64,000 nucleotides of DNA, taken from positions 37,742 through 101,741 of the forward strand of contig JAUXNQ010000017.1 of the NCBI GenBank assembly GCA_030682715.1, in the 5' to 3' direction. The notes under the pieces are model-generated. The model had not been told where the DNA came from. It did not search any database and worked only from the letters and a program-made list of their open reading frames with translations. This document shows positions 1 to 9,144 of this stretch, piece by piece (the stretch's first letter is position 1; each line of letters opens with the position of its first letter). This stretch comes from Methylotenera sp. GTDB taxonomy: Bacteria; Pseudomonadota; Gammaproteobacteria; Burkholderiales; Methylophilaceae. Made by a program: the position numbers and the translations under genes.

Positions 1-704
1 GGTACATGCGCCTCATCTTTTGCTGCTTTTAAAAACCATGCACGTGCAGAATGTGCATTGGTCATCGTTTCTTGCGTGGTGAATGTTTTTGAAGCCACAA
101 TGAAAAGCGTAGTTTCTGGGTTGCAAACATTCAGTGCGCGCATCAGGTGTGCGCCGTCAATGTTAGACACAAAATGTACTTTTAGCTCCGGGCTTGCATA
201 TGGTGTTAATGCATCGCATACCATGACTGGGCCAAGGTCTGAGCCCCCAATACCAATATTAACAATATCAGTAATGCGTTTGCCTGAATAGCCTAGCCAA
301 GTGCCATTTCTTACTTTGTCAGAGAATTGGCGCATTTGGGCTAATACTGCATTAACATCAGGCATGACATCCTGACCATCTACCATCACTGGTGTATTGG
401 CACGATTGCGAAGCGCTGTGTGTAATACCGCTCTATTTTCGGTGATGTTGATTTTTTCACCAGCAAACATTTTATCGCGCCAGTCTTCAACTTTTGCTTC
501 ACGTGCCATTTGGAATAGCAATGGTAGCGTTTCGTCCGTGATGCGATGTTTTGAATAATCGAGCAGTATGTCAGAAAATTTAAGGCTATATTTACTGAAG
601 CGGTCAGCATCATTAGCGAACATGTCGCGCATATGGATTGATGCTATTTTTTGTTGATGTTGACAAAGTAGTTGCCATACAGGGTGTTTGTTGAGTCTAG
701 CCAT
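1..704 (-). CDS. pgi: Glucose-6-phosphate isomerase, N-terminal part (3' end off window)
   Basis: Phosphoglucose isomerase interconverts glucose-6-phosphate and fructose-6-phosphate in the cytosol. The reverse strand is open from an ATG at 704 to the window edge, giving 234 codons that begin [13 protein letters not shown]. Family signatures are clear: the [12 protein letters not shown] segment (about residue 89), the [10 protein letters not shown] phosphosugar-binding motif (about 149), and [11 protein letters not shown] near 208. The full protein should be about 550 residues, so a little over half is missing at the left edge. It starts 27 bp after the stop of glgB on the same strand, so the two are probably one transcript. 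No clear Shine-Dalgarno is seen before the ATG, consistent with coupling to glgB. In this setting it links gluconeogenesis to glycogen synthesis. It is not an alternative isomerase family; the identification is secure. Confidence 0.95.
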   Translation of the reverse strand, partial: MARLNKHPVWQLLCQHQQKIASIHMRDMFANDADRFSKYSLKFSDILLDYSKHRITDETLPLLFQMAREAKVEDWRDKMFAGEKINITENRAVLHTALRNRANTPVMVDGQDVMPDVNAVLAQMRQFSDKVRNGTWLGYSGKRITDIVNIGIGGSDLGPVMVCDALTPYASPELKVHFVSNIDGAHLMRALNVCNPETTLFIVASKTFTTQETMTNAHSARAWFLKAAKDEAHV

Positions 705-731
705 TTGTTTTAGTACTTTATTTTCAATAGG

Positions 732-2954
732 TTATTGTATTTTTAAAACTATACCAGCTAATGGTGGCAATGTGATGACAAGGGATTGACTATGATGCAT
801 CCATGGGATGTTTTCTGTATGCAGACCTGCACCATTGCCCTTGTTACTGCCACCGTAGCAACTTGCGTCGCTGTTAAATATTTCTGAATAACTACCAGCT
901 TGTGGAACACCAATACGGTATTCATTACGTAACACAGGCGTAAAATTCAACACTATTATAACAAAACTATTGTCTAATCCACGTCTTACGTAACTGATAA
1001 TTGATTGTTCTGTATCATGGCAATCAATCCACTCAAAACCCTGTACTTCAAAATCTAGTGTGTGCAGCGCGTTTACTTCTTTATAAATGCGGTTCAGGTC
1101 TTTATGTAGCTGTTGAATGCCTTGATGCCATTGGCTTCCTGCATGACTGTCATTTAGTAAATGCCAGTCTAAGCTGCTGTTGACGTTCCATTCGCGACCT
1201 TGCCCAAATTCATTACCCATAAAGTTGAGTTTCTTACCTGGGGTAGTCATTTGATAGGTAGCTAATAAACGTAAGTTTGCGAACTTTTGCCAAGAGTCAC
1301 CTGGCATTTTATCGAGCAAAGATTTTTTACCATGCACGACTTCATCATGTGAGAACGGCAACACAAAGTTCTCAGAATACGCGTACAGTTGCCCGAAAGT
1401 TAGTTTGTCATGGTAGTAGCGTCGATGTACAGGGTCATTTTCGATATAGGATAATGTGTCATTCATCCAGCCCATATTCCATTTCATGCTGAAACCAAGC
1501 CCACCTAGATATACTGGGCGAGATACCATGGGCCATGCGGTTGATTCTTCTGCAATCGTTAATACGCCTGCAAAATCCTCACCTACCATGATGTTAAGCT
1601 GTTTTAAGAAATCAATGACATCTAGGTTTTCTCTACCACCAAATTTGTTGGGTAACCATTCACCAGGGTTACGTGAGTAATCAAGATAAAGCATAGAAGC
1701 GACTGCATCTACGCGCAGGCCATCAATATGGAACTCTTGAAGCCAGAAGTATGCGTTGCTAATTAAAAAGTTACGGACTTCATTTCGGCCGTAATTGAAA
1801 ATATAAGTGCCCCAGTCTTGGTGCTCGCCTAGGCGTGGGTCTTCGTGCTCATATAGTGCAGTGCCATCAAAGCGCGCTAGCGCCCAATCATCTTTAGGGA
1901 AATGTCCTGGTACCCAGTCTAGTATTACACCGATATTAGCTTGATGGAACGCATCGATTAAAAAGCGCAAATCATCAGGTGAGCCAAATCTGTTAGTCAC
2001 GCCAAAGTAGCCAGTGGTTTGATATCCCCATGATTCATTGAGTGGATGTTCTGAGATAGGTAATAGCTCAACGTGCGTATAGCCCATTGCTGCTACGTGC
2101 GGTACCAGCGTTTTAGCTAACTCCCGATAAGTTAAGAAATGTCCTTTGTCATTGCGCTGCCATGAGCCTAGGTGCACTTCGTAGCAATTGAACGGCGCAT
2201 GTAGCCAATCACGTTTTTTGCGTGCTTCTAACCATTGCTTATCTTCCCACTGGTAGCTAGTAGTGCAGATTTTAGTTGCTGTACCAGGTCGTGGTTCAAA
2301 CTCAAAACCGTAAGGATCTGTTTTAACTAGAATATTGCCCGTATGGCGATTTCTGATTTCAAACTTATAGGTGTCATTTGTTGTTAGGTTAGGGATGAAA
2401 ATATCCCACACGCCACTTGAGCCGTGTGTACGCATCGAGTGAACGCGACCATCCCAGTTATTAAAGCTACCAATAACACTCACGCGCTCAGCGTTTGGCG
2501 CCCAAACTGCAAAACGTACGCCAGCGATATTATCTTGCGTGATGCACTGTGCGCCGAGTGTTTTATATGCAAGTTTTAAGCGACCTTCACCAAATAAATA
2601 AAGCTCATCTTGAGTGATGCTAGCGCCAAAACTATAAGCATCATAAGTTTCGTAAGTTTTGCCGCAAGCTGTCACCTGAATTAAGCATGGTGTTGCAATT
2701 GCATTTTCGTAGGTGAGTTCAAATAGACCGTCAGGATGTGTTTTTTCTAAATCTATCCATGATTTCCCAACTTTCAATTTAACACTGGAAGCATCAGGTA
2801 AAAATGTACGATAAGCATTAAATTGATGGTCGTCAATCTGTAATGCATGTTGACCCAAAAAGCTAAAAGGGTCGTGATGACGCGCCTCTAATATACGGTG
2901 AACGGCATTGGTGTGAGTTTTAGATGATGCCTGAGTTGATTTAGATTTTACCAA
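732..2954 (-). CDS. glgB: 1,4-alpha-glucan (glycogen) branching enzyme
   Basis: GlgB cuts alpha-1,4 glucan chains and re-attaches them through alpha-1,6 bonds to make branched glycogen. The 740-residue product has the normal length and order: an N-terminal glucan-binding module, a CBM48 module (FAVWAPNAERVSVIGSFN, about 146), a GH13 catalytic barrel and a C-terminal beta domain. The catalytic Asp lies in GLRVDAV (about 413), the acid/base Glu in TIAEEST, and the third acid in PFSHDEVVHGK. The start is a TTG codon (MVKSKST) preceded by an AGGGAAG ribosome site; no better ATG lies nearby. It is divergent from glgC, with about 180 bp between the starts, and is followed on its own strand by pgi. 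The shared intergenic region presumably holds both promoters. Confidence 0.96.
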   Translation of the reverse strand: MVKSKSTQASSKTHTNAVHRILEARHHDPFSFLGQHALQIDDHQFNAYRTFLPDASSVKLKVGKSWIDLEKTHPDGLFELTYENAIATPCLIQVTACGKTYETYDAYSFGASITQDELYLFGEGRLKLAYKTLGAQCITQDNIAGVRFAVWAPNAERVSVIGSFNNWDGRVHSMRTHGSSGVWDIFIPNLTTNDTYKFEIRNRHTGNILVKTDPYGFEFEPRPGTATKICTTSYQWEDKQWLEARKKRDWLHAPFNCYEVHLGSWQRNDKGHFLTYRELAKTLVPHVAAMGYTHVELLPISEHPLNESWGYQTTGYFGVTNRFGSPDDLRFLIDAFHQANIGVILDWVPGHFPKDDWALARFDGTALYEHEDPRLGEHQDWGTYIFNYGRNEVRNFLISNAYFWLQEFHIDGLRVDAVASMLYLDYSRNPGEWLPNKFGGRENLDVIDFLKQLNIMVGEDFAGVLTIAEESTAWPMVSRPVYLGGLGFSMKWNMGWMNDTLSYIENDPVHRRYYHDKLTFGQLYAYSENFVLPFSHDEVVHGKKSLLDKMPGDSWQKFANLRLLATYQMTTPGKKLNFMGNEFGQGREWNVNSSLDWHLLNDSHAGSQWHQGIQQLHKDLNRIYKEVNALHTLDFEVQGFEWIDCHDTEQSIISYVRRGLDNSFVIIVLNFTPVLRNEYRIGVPQAGSYSEIFNSDASCYGGSNKGNGAGLHTENIPWMHHSQSLVITLPPLAGIVLKIQ

Positions 2955-3135
2955 AATATCACTTCCCTAATAATTTTAAGGTTTTTAGCTTTTATTTGTG
3001 TTCTTTGCGCTATATTTAGCTAGATTATAGTGCTTTAAGCTGATTATAATGTAAACAACAGCAGTCGTACGTAAAATAAGCTAGAGAGCCCAGCTAGCGC
3101 AATTTAAGTAACTATACAAACTTCAGGAGGGCATC

Positions 3136-4428
3136 ATGTCGCAAATTCGACAAGCGGACCAAAATTCAGATCGTTTTATTAGTACCTTAACCAAAAATAC
3201 CGTCGCAATGATTTTAGCGGGTGGTCGAGGCAGTCGTTTAAAAAGCTTAACTGACTGGCGTGCAAAGCCTGCTGTACAGTTTGGTGGAAAGTTTAGAATT
3301 ATTGATTTTCCACTATCCAATTGCGTTAATTCTGGCATTCGCCGTATTAATGTTGCCACACAATATAAAGCCCAAAGCTTGATACAGCATATTCAACGTG
3401 GTTGGGGTTTCTTGCGTGGTGAATTCAATGAATACGTTAATATTATACCAGCCCAGCAGAGGATATCAGAAGAGTGGTATAAAGGTACAGCAGATGCTGT
3501 TTACCAAAATATAGATATTCTGCGTGAAAGTGGTGCGGAATATGTGCTGATTCTGGCTGGTGACCATATTTATAAAATGGATTACGGCAAAATGTTGGCG
3601 ACACATGTGCGTAGCAATGCTGATATGACGGTTGCATGCATTAATGTGCCGTTAGAAGATGCCAAGGGCTTTGGTGTGTTAGCCGTAGATGGTACCGATA
3701 GAGTGGTGGAGTTTGCTGAGAAGCCAGCTAACCCAAAACATATGCCTGATGACCCAACTAAAGCTTTTGCGAGCATGGGCATTTACGTGTTCAACGCAAA
3801 GTTTCTATATGAGCAACTGATTCGTGATGCGGGAGATTCTAAATCTAGCCACGATTTTGGTGGCGATATTATTCCTTATATCATCAAAAAATATAAAATT
3901 CAGGCACATCGATTCACCGATAGTTGTGTAGGCGCCCAAAATGGAAACTACTATTGGCGTGATGTTGGCACGATTGATGCATATTGGGAAGCGAACATGG
4001 AATTAACTAAAGTGATTCCTGAGCTTAACTTATACGATAGAGAATGGCCTATCTGGACTTATCAAGAACAGTTGCCACCAGCTAAGTTTGTATTTAGAGA
4101 TGAGGGGCGTACAGGTAAAGCGACTGACTCCCTTGTTTCTGGTGGATGTTTAATTAGTGGTGCTTGTGTTACTAATACGGTGTTGTTCTCAGATGTGCGT
4201 GTACATAGTTATGCCAATATCGATGGATCTGTCATTTTGCCCAAAGCAACCATTAATCGTAGTGTCATTCTTAAAAATGTTGTCGTAGATCGTGGCTGTG
4301 TGATTCCTGAAGGAATGCAAATTGGGGTAGACCTAGCCTTGGATGCGGAACGTTTTTATGTGTCAGAAAAAGGCATTGTGTTAGTGACACCAGACATGTT
4401 GGGCCAAGATTTGTATCGTGTGGTATAA
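3136..4428 (+). CDS. glgC: Glucose-1-phosphate adenylyltransferase (ADP-glucose pyrophosphorylase)
   Basis: GlgC makes ADP-glucose from ATP and glucose-1-phosphate, the committed step of bacterial glycogen synthesis. The 430-residue protein shows the nucleotidyltransferase signature [20 protein letters not shown] near residue 27, the [13 protein letters not shown] motif, the GTADAVYQN and [11 protein letters not shown] substrate motifs, and a C-terminal left-handed beta-helix of hexapeptide type. The Arg/Lys-rich N-terminus before the signature is the usual site for allosteric control by fructose-1,6-bisphosphate in related enzymes (family knowledge, not shown here). The ATG at 3136 has a strong AGGAGG at 3125-3130. 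It heads a rightward unit with the GH57, malQ and ROK genes, although the 134-bp gap before the GH57 gene could hold another promoter. No glycogen synthase gene is in the window. Confidence 0.97.
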   Translation: MSQIRQADQNSDRFISTLTKNTVAMILAGGRGSRLKSLTDWRAKPAVQFGGKFRIIDFPLSNCVNSGIRRINVATQYKAQSLIQHIQRGWGFLRGEFNEYVNIIPAQQRISEEWYKGTADAVYQNIDILRESGAEYVLILAGDHIYKMDYGKMLATHVRSNADMTVACINVPLEDAKGFGVLAVDGTDRVVEFAEKPANPKHMPDDPTKAFASMGIYVFNAKFLYEQLIRDAGDSKSSHDFGGDIIPYIIKKYKIQAHRFTDSCVGAQNGNYYWRDVGTIDAYWEANMELTKVIPELNLYDREWPIWTYQEQLPPAKFVFRDEGRTGKATDSLVSGGCLISGACVTNTVLFSDVRVHSYANIDGSVILPKATINRSVILKNVVVDRGCVIPEGMQIGVDLALDAERFYVSEKGIVLVTPDMLGQDLYRVV

Positions 4429-4562
4429 AAGATTTATTGTTGATCTGTCTTAATTTTTTGCTTATTTTTTTGTTGATGCGTCTAAAGATAGCGTTTGTTT
4501 ACTTTAGTTAAGTTTGCTAATGATTCGCTGTGTTGATGAAGTGATTGTTGTTTTAATTCTAA

Positions 4563-6317
4563 TTGTTTAAGGTTTCTGCTGAAGTGAATACTGCTCGTCC
4601 AAAGTTATATCTGAACCTCTACTGGCACATGCATCAGCCAGATTACCGTGATCTTGCAACGAATGAATATGTGCTTCCATGGACATATTTACATGCCATT
4701 AAAGATTACAGTGATATGGCATACCACCTTGAAGTGAACCCTAAAGCGCGCGTGAGTTTTAACTTCGTACCTATTTTGCTAGAGCAGTTAGACGATTATG
4801 CTCAGCAATTTAAACAAAACACGATTCGTGATCCGTTACTTGCATTGCTGGCGAAGGAGAATCTTACTGACATTGTTAATAAAGAGTGTCATTTGATTGT
4901 GCAGAGTTGCTTTAAAAGCCATCATGAAAAAATGCTAAGTCCTTTTCCACATTACCAGCGCTTGTTGCATATGTATCAGCTGGTAGAGCCGATGATGACG
5001 AATGATCAGTTTCACTATTTGTCAGCACAATATAAAGCGGATTTGTTGGTTTGGTATCATTTGGCTTGGTGCGGTGAGAGTTTACGCCGTACAAGCCCAG
5101 TCATACAAGCGTTGATGGCTAAAGGGGTGTTATTTACCTACGAAGAGCGTTTGCAATTGTATGATGTGATTGCAGAAACTATTTCTGATTTGATACCACG
5201 ATATAAAGCCTTAATGCAAAGTGGGCAAATCGAGATTTCTACTACGCCGTACTATCATCCGATACTCCCTTTACTTTTAGATTTTAAATCCACATTAGAT
5301 GCCATGCCTGACGCGCCACTGCCTGAAAGCAAAGGATATGCTGGCGGACAAAACCGATCTATTTCTCATATTGTTTCTGCTAAAAAGGCACATGAGCATT
5401 ATTTTGGTGCGACACCGCGTGGTATGTGGCCAGCAGAAGGAGCTGTTTCTCATGCAGCACTATCCTTAATGGCTGAACATCATTTAGATTGGGCGGCAAC
5501 AGGGCAGGGCGTGTTAGCTAACAGCTTATTAAAGTCACAATTAAGTGTAGAAAATAAGCATGACTACCTATATCAGCCTTACCGTATCACTAATGGTAAA
5601 AATGATATTTTATGTTTCTTCAGGGATGACCAGCTATCAGACAAAATAGGTTTTGAATATGCAAAAATGCATTCACATGATGCGGTCAATGATTTTGTTC
5701 AAACCTTAGAGCATATTCAAGCTAGCAATAGTCATAGTACATCCAAGATAGTGAGTATTATTTTAGATGGTGAAAATGCTTGGGAGTATTTTCCATATAA
5801 TGGATTTTATTTCCTGAGTGAGTTGTATGAGGCATTGGCAAATCACCCTGATATTGTCATGACTACTTTTAGTGACATTGTTGATATGTATCAATCTCCT
5901 AACGCAGAAAATGAGGGATTATCTGCGCCCGTGTTGCCACAGATTGCAGCAGGTAGCTGGGTATATGGCACTTTCAGTACTTGGATAGGTAGTAAAGATA
6001 AAAATTTGGCTTGGGATTTGCTCTGTGCTGCTAAAAAGACATATGACAAAGTAATAGAGAGAAACTCTCTCAGTGCTCAACAATTTGAGGCCGCAGAGCG
6101 GCAATTAGCTATTTGTGAAGGTTCTGATTGGTTCTGGTGGTTTGGGGATTACAACTCATCTGACAGTGTTGCTAGCTTTGACCAACTTTATCGCCGTAAT
6201 TTAATTAACTTATACACGCTGCTTGGCGAACCAATACCCGATGCGCTGTATCATAAGATCAGCGCTGGTGGTGGGAACGCAGATAACGCTGGCACAATGA
6301 GACGTGGACAGGAATAA
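4563..6317 (+). CDS. Glycoside hydrolase family 57 alpha-glucan-acting enzyme
   Basis: A 584-residue GH57 protein, a family of retaining amylases, amylopullulanases, 4-alpha-glucanotransferases and some branching enzymes. Conserved region 1 is seen in LYWHMHQPDYRD (about residue 20), the probable nucleophile Glu in GMWPAEGAVS (about 297), and the probable acid/base Asp in IILDGENAWEYFP (about 400). No signal peptide is present, so it acts in the cytosol. Exact specificity cannot be read from the sequence. Placement between glgC and malQ suggests trimming or transfer of glycogen-derived maltodextrins. The start is uncertain: the longest frame opens with TTG at 4563 without a clear ribosome site, while GTG at 4584 lies 12 bp after a TAAGG. 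The conserved domain begins only after both, so the product identity is unaffected. Confidence 0.9.
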   Translation: MFKVSAEVNTARPKLYLNLYWHMHQPDYRDLATNEYVLPWTYLHAIKDYSDMAYHLEVNPKARVSFNFVPILLEQLDDYAQQFKQNTIRDPLLALLAKENLTDIVNKECHLIVQSCFKSHHEKMLSPFPHYQRLLHMYQLVEPMMTNDQFHYLSAQYKADLLVWYHLAWCGESLRRTSPVIQALMAKGVLFTYEERLQLYDVIAETISDLIPRYKALMQSGQIEISTTPYYHPILPLLLDFKSTLDAMPDAPLPESKGYAGGQNRSISHIVSAKKAHEHYFGATPRGMWPAEGAVSHAALSLMAEHHLDWAATGQGVLANSLLKSQLSVENKHDYLYQPYRITNGKNDILCFFRDDQLSDKIGFEYAKMHSHDAVNDFVQTLEHIQASNSHSTSKIVSIILDGENAWEYFPYNGFYFLSELYEALANHPDIVMTTFSDIVDMYQSPNAENEGLSAPVLPQIAAGSWVYGTFSTWIGSKDKNLAWDLLCAAKKTYDKVIERNSLSAQQFEAAERQLAICEGSDWFWWFGDYNSSDSVASFDQLYRRNLINLYTLLGEPIPDALYHKISAGGGNADNAGTMRRGQE

Positions 6318-6364
6318 ACAGTATTGTCTAAGTTTCAATGCCCTTAATAATTAAGTAGGTATTT

Positions 6365-7867
6365 ATGACATTACAAACTCAAACATCACTTTTAAATCAG
6401 CGCAAGGCTGGTGTGTTACTGCATATCAGTTCTTTACCAAGTAATTTTTATACGGGTGATTTAGGGGTTGAGTCTTATCGGTTCATAGATTTTTTGCATG
6501 AAATAGGCGCTGGCGTTTGGCAGACACTGCCGATCAACATGCCGCATGCAGACAACTCACCTTACCAATGCCTATCTGCACACGCGGGCAATCCAGATTT
6601 TATTAGTCTGGAATCATTGCAGTTACAAGGGCTACTCACAAAAGAAGATTGTACGGGATTATTTACCAGTAAATTAGATTTACTAAATAAGGCCTATCTT
6701 AACTTCAGTCAACAATCTGAAAACGTTCCTGAACATAAGAAACTTAATCAAACTTTTGCGTGCTTTTGTAAAAAACAGGCGAGTTGGTTAGATGATTTTT
6801 CATTGTTTCTTACTTTGCGACATCATTTTAATGAGGCTGGCTGGAGTAATTGGCCTGAGCTTTACAAGAGCCGTGATAAGAAAACACTCAAAGAAGCACG
6901 AGTGCAGTTAGCACACGAGATTGCAGTCGTTAAATTTACGCAGTTTGTATTTTTTAGCCAATGGATTGCCCTTAAAAAGTATGCCACTGAAAAAAATGTC
7001 GCATTATTTGGTGATATTCCGATATTTGTCGCTTATGACAGTGCAGACGTGTGGGCGCATTCTGATTTGTTCAAACTTAATGCAGATAAATCCGTGAGCG
7101 TCGTGGCGGGTGTGCCACCAGATTATTTTTCTGAGACTGGTCAGCGTTGGGGAAATCCACATTACAACTGGGATGCAATGCAGGGTGATGGCTTTAGTTG
7201 GTGGATATCTCGCATGGCGACGCAAAGTGAGTTGTTCGATATTGTACGTATCGACCACTTTAGGGGGTTGGAGGCGGCATGGGAGATTCCTGCATCAGAG
7301 GAAACTGCGATCAATGGTGAGTGGGTGACAGCACCTGGTGATGCTTTGCTTGCAGCGATTAAGCAAGCATTGCCTGAAATTAACCTAGTTGCTGAAGACC
7401 TGGGTATTATCACGGTAGAAGTTGATGAGTTGAGAAATAAATATCATTTGCCGGGTATGAAGATTTTGCATTTTGCGTTTAGTGGCGCAAGTGATAATCC
7501 ATATTTACCAGAGAATATTTCTGAGAATAGCGTGGTGTACACAGGGACACATGATAATGATACGACCTTAAGTTGGTATAACTGTTTGGACGATTATCAG
7601 CGCGAAAACCTGCATGCGTATTTAACCGCGGCTCACGCAGAGGGGTATGAATTGAAGATACCGAATGACTTGATTGAGATGGCGCTGGCGAGCAAGGCAC
7701 TTTTAGCGATTATTCCGATGCAGGATATTTTACAATTGAATGGCCAGCATCGTATGAATACACCAGGCACTGTGACAGGGAATTGGCACTGGCGTTTTAG
7801 CTGGCAGCAGTTATCGTCAGCGCAAAAAGAGTCGATTCGTACTGCTATTTCGCGTACTGGGCGTTAG
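6365..7867 (+). CDS. malQ: 4-alpha-glucanotransferase (amylomaltase)
   Basis: MalQ transfers maltodextrin segments between glucans and releases glucose in the cytosol. The 500-residue protein carries GH77 signatures: the N-terminal GVLLHISSLPS, the substrate motif HADNSPYQCLSAHAGNP, FGDIPIFVAYDSADVW, the catalytic Asp in FDIVRIDHFRG (about 295), the acid/base Glu in LVAEDLGIIT (about 345), and the third acid in GTHDNDTTLSW. Length fits the short bacterial and plant D-enzyme class, not the long Escherichia coli type. The ATG is preceded by TAGGT. It lies 47 bp after the GH57 gene, and the ROK kinase starts 8 bp after its stop; glucose released by MalQ would be the kinase substrate, so this looks like an operon with a coherent pathway. 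Confidence 0.95.
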   Translation: MTLQTQTSLLNQRKAGVLLHISSLPSNFYTGDLGVESYRFIDFLHEIGAGVWQTLPINMPHADNSPYQCLSAHAGNPDFISLESLQLQGLLTKEDCTGLFTSKLDLLNKAYLNFSQQSENVPEHKKLNQTFACFCKKQASWLDDFSLFLTLRHHFNEAGWSNWPELYKSRDKKTLKEARVQLAHEIAVVKFTQFVFFSQWIALKKYATEKNVALFGDIPIFVAYDSADVWAHSDLFKLNADKSVSVVAGVPPDYFSETGQRWGNPHYNWDAMQGDGFSWWISRMATQSELFDIVRIDHFRGLEAAWEIPASEETAINGEWVTAPGDALLAAIKQALPEINLVAEDLGIITVEVDELRNKYHLPGMKILHFAFSGASDNPYLPENISENSVVYTGTHDNDTTLSWYNCLDDYQRENLHAYLTAAHAEGYELKIPNDLIEMALASKALLAIIPMQDILQLNGQHRMNTPGTVTGNWHWRFSWQQLSSAQKESIRTAISRTGR

Positions 7868-7875
7868 TAAGGCCG

Positions 7876-8829
7876 ATGCCTATGCTAATTGGGATTGATG
7901 TTGGTGGTACTAACCTACGTTTAGGGGTAGTCGATGTTGCAAGCTCAGATGAATCAATCAAACCGCGCTTAATCGAAGAAATACGATTTCAGGCGGACTT
8001 TTCTAGTTTCTGTAAATTACATCAAAATTTACCAACACTTGCGTGGGAAAAGATACTCGAGACTATTGCAAATGCAATTATTGTGGTGCGAGACCAATAT
8101 CCCGAAGTATCTGCTGTTGGTATTGGTTTTCCTGGGTTCATTGATCCTCATACGCAAGTGATTTCACAATCGCCAAATTTACCAGGCTTGCAAGATGTTG
8201 ATTTAAGCGCAGATTTGCGTGCACTAATTGGTTTGCCTGTTATTACTGAGAACGACGCGCTTGCTGCAGCTTACGGTGAGTATGTGATGCACCCATCTCA
8301 GGCAAGTAGTTTGATCTATTTGGGATTAGGCACAGGTGTGGGTGGCGGTTTGATTTTGAACGGTAAGCCATTTCAAGGTCAGCATGGAGTGGCGATGGAA
8401 GTAGGGCATATTACGGTTCAGCCCAATGGCAGGCTGTGTGGTTGTGGCAACCTGGGTTGTTTGGAGCAATATGCTTCTGCCAGCGGTGTTGCGATTAGCT
8501 ATTTCGAGGCAACAAATCAGCAATGTACTGCGGCAGAAATCGCATCACGTGCAAAAGCTGGTGATAAAGCTGCAATAGCCGCATATCAGCTCGCTGGCAC
8601 TTCGCTTGCGCAAGCATTGGTGCACATATTAAAAGTGATTGATGTTGCAAATGTAGTCATCGGTGGCGGCATGAGCGCTGGTTGGCCACTGATGCAACAG
8701 GTTTTTCAGCAACAATTGCAACGAGATTTAATCCCTGCTTTACGCGGCAAGGTCAAAGTAAGTATTTCCAATATGGGTGACCAAGCTGGCATTATTGGTG
8801 CTGCGCTACTCTCAAAATTTGCAAGGTAA
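7876..8829 (+). CDS. ROK-family glucokinase
   Basis: A 317-residue ROK-family sugar kinase, most likely a glucokinase phosphorylating free glucose from maltodextrin breakdown. Visible motifs are the ATP phosphate-binding IGIDVGGTNLRLG at the N-terminus, the catalytic ENDALAAAYGE (Asp near residue 137), the LGLGTGVGGG glycine-rich turn, the zinc motif around GRLCGCGNLGCLEQYAS with its Cys ligands and preceding GH, and the C-terminal VVIGGGMS. No DNA-binding helix-turn-helix is fused, which argues against a ROK repressor. Two ATG codons compete, 7876 and 7882; the AAGG at 7869-7872 is better spaced for 7882. It is the last gene of the glgC-led unit. Other ROK substrates such as fructose or N-acetylglucosamine cannot be excluded from sequence alone. 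Confidence 0.9.
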   Translation: MPMLIGIDVGGTNLRLGVVDVASSDESIKPRLIEEIRFQADFSSFCKLHQNLPTLAWEKILETIANAIIVVRDQYPEVSAVGIGFPGFIDPHTQVISQSPNLPGLQDVDLSADLRALIGLPVITENDALAAAYGEYVMHPSQASSLIYLGLGTGVGGGLILNGKPFQGQHGVAMEVGHITVQPNGRLCGCGNLGCLEQYASASGVAISYFEATNQQCTAAEIASRAKAGDKAAIAAYQLAGTSLAQALVHILKVIDVANVVIGGGMSAGWPLMQQVFQQQLQRDLIPALRGKVKVSISNMGDQAGIIGAALLSKFAR

Positions 8830-8858
8830 TTCAAGGACAACCTAAAAACCGCAGTTCA

Positions 8859-8989
8859 AGCCACAGAGAACACCGAGTTCACAGAGAACACCTAGCATGG
8901 AGTACAATTCTATCCTCACCCAATGAGTGATTGGCGACTATTCGCAAATGCATTGTTTTTCCTCTGTGAACTCGGTGTTCTCTGTGGCT
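8859..8989. repeat. 28-bp perfect inverted repeat with 75-bp spacer
   Basis: The arms 8859-8886 and 8962-8989 are exact reverse complements over 28 bp, built around CACAGAGAACACC. The left arm region also contains that 13-mer twice in direct orientation (8862-8874 and 8880-8892, 18-bp period). The motif resembles the CACAGAG-rich intergenic repeats scattered in many bacterial genomes. The structure could be a small non-autonomous mobile repeat or a strong hairpin ending transcription from the ROK gene. No T-run follows directly. Confidence 0.85.
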
Positions 8990-9100
8990 AGCTGCTTTTT
9001 ATAGGCTTATAGAAGTGCCCTCAGTATTATTCTTATCGAGAGCAAGTGGGTGCTTGCACATACCGTGTAAATCAACTATATTTTCATCATTGAAAAATAA

Positions 9101-9124
9101 CCATTTTATTAAAATGGCTTTTTT
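9101..9124 (+). terminator. Possible rho-independent terminator
   Basis: CCATTTTA (9101-9108) pairs with TAAAATGG (9110-9117) and is followed by CTTTTTTC. The stem is AT-rich, hence weak. It sits after the inverted repeat and only about 20 bp before the next start codon, so it could isolate the ODP-GGDEF pair from upstream transcription or act as a leader attenuator. Confidence 0.4.
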
Positions 9125-9144
9125 CTGGTGTTATGGAGAAAGTA

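Larger units (their letters stand above)
8830..9144. other. Intergenic region with repeats and a terminator-like hairpin
   Basis: This 315-bp stretch separates the glycogen block from the higher-GC signalling pair. No plausible coding frame was found. It contains a long perfect inverted repeat (8859-8989) and, near its right end, an AT-rich hairpin with a T-run (9101-9124). The remainder is unremarkable AT-rich sequence. Confidence 0.7.

Noticed and set aside
386..613. 75-codon reverse-strand frame in the pgi region
   Set aside because: Out-of-frame shadow of pgi, whose real frame stays open to the window edge and carries the family motifs.
8859..8989. CRISPR-like repeat
   Set aside because: Only one inverted pair and one 13-bp direct repeat with an 18-bp period; there are no regular spacers.
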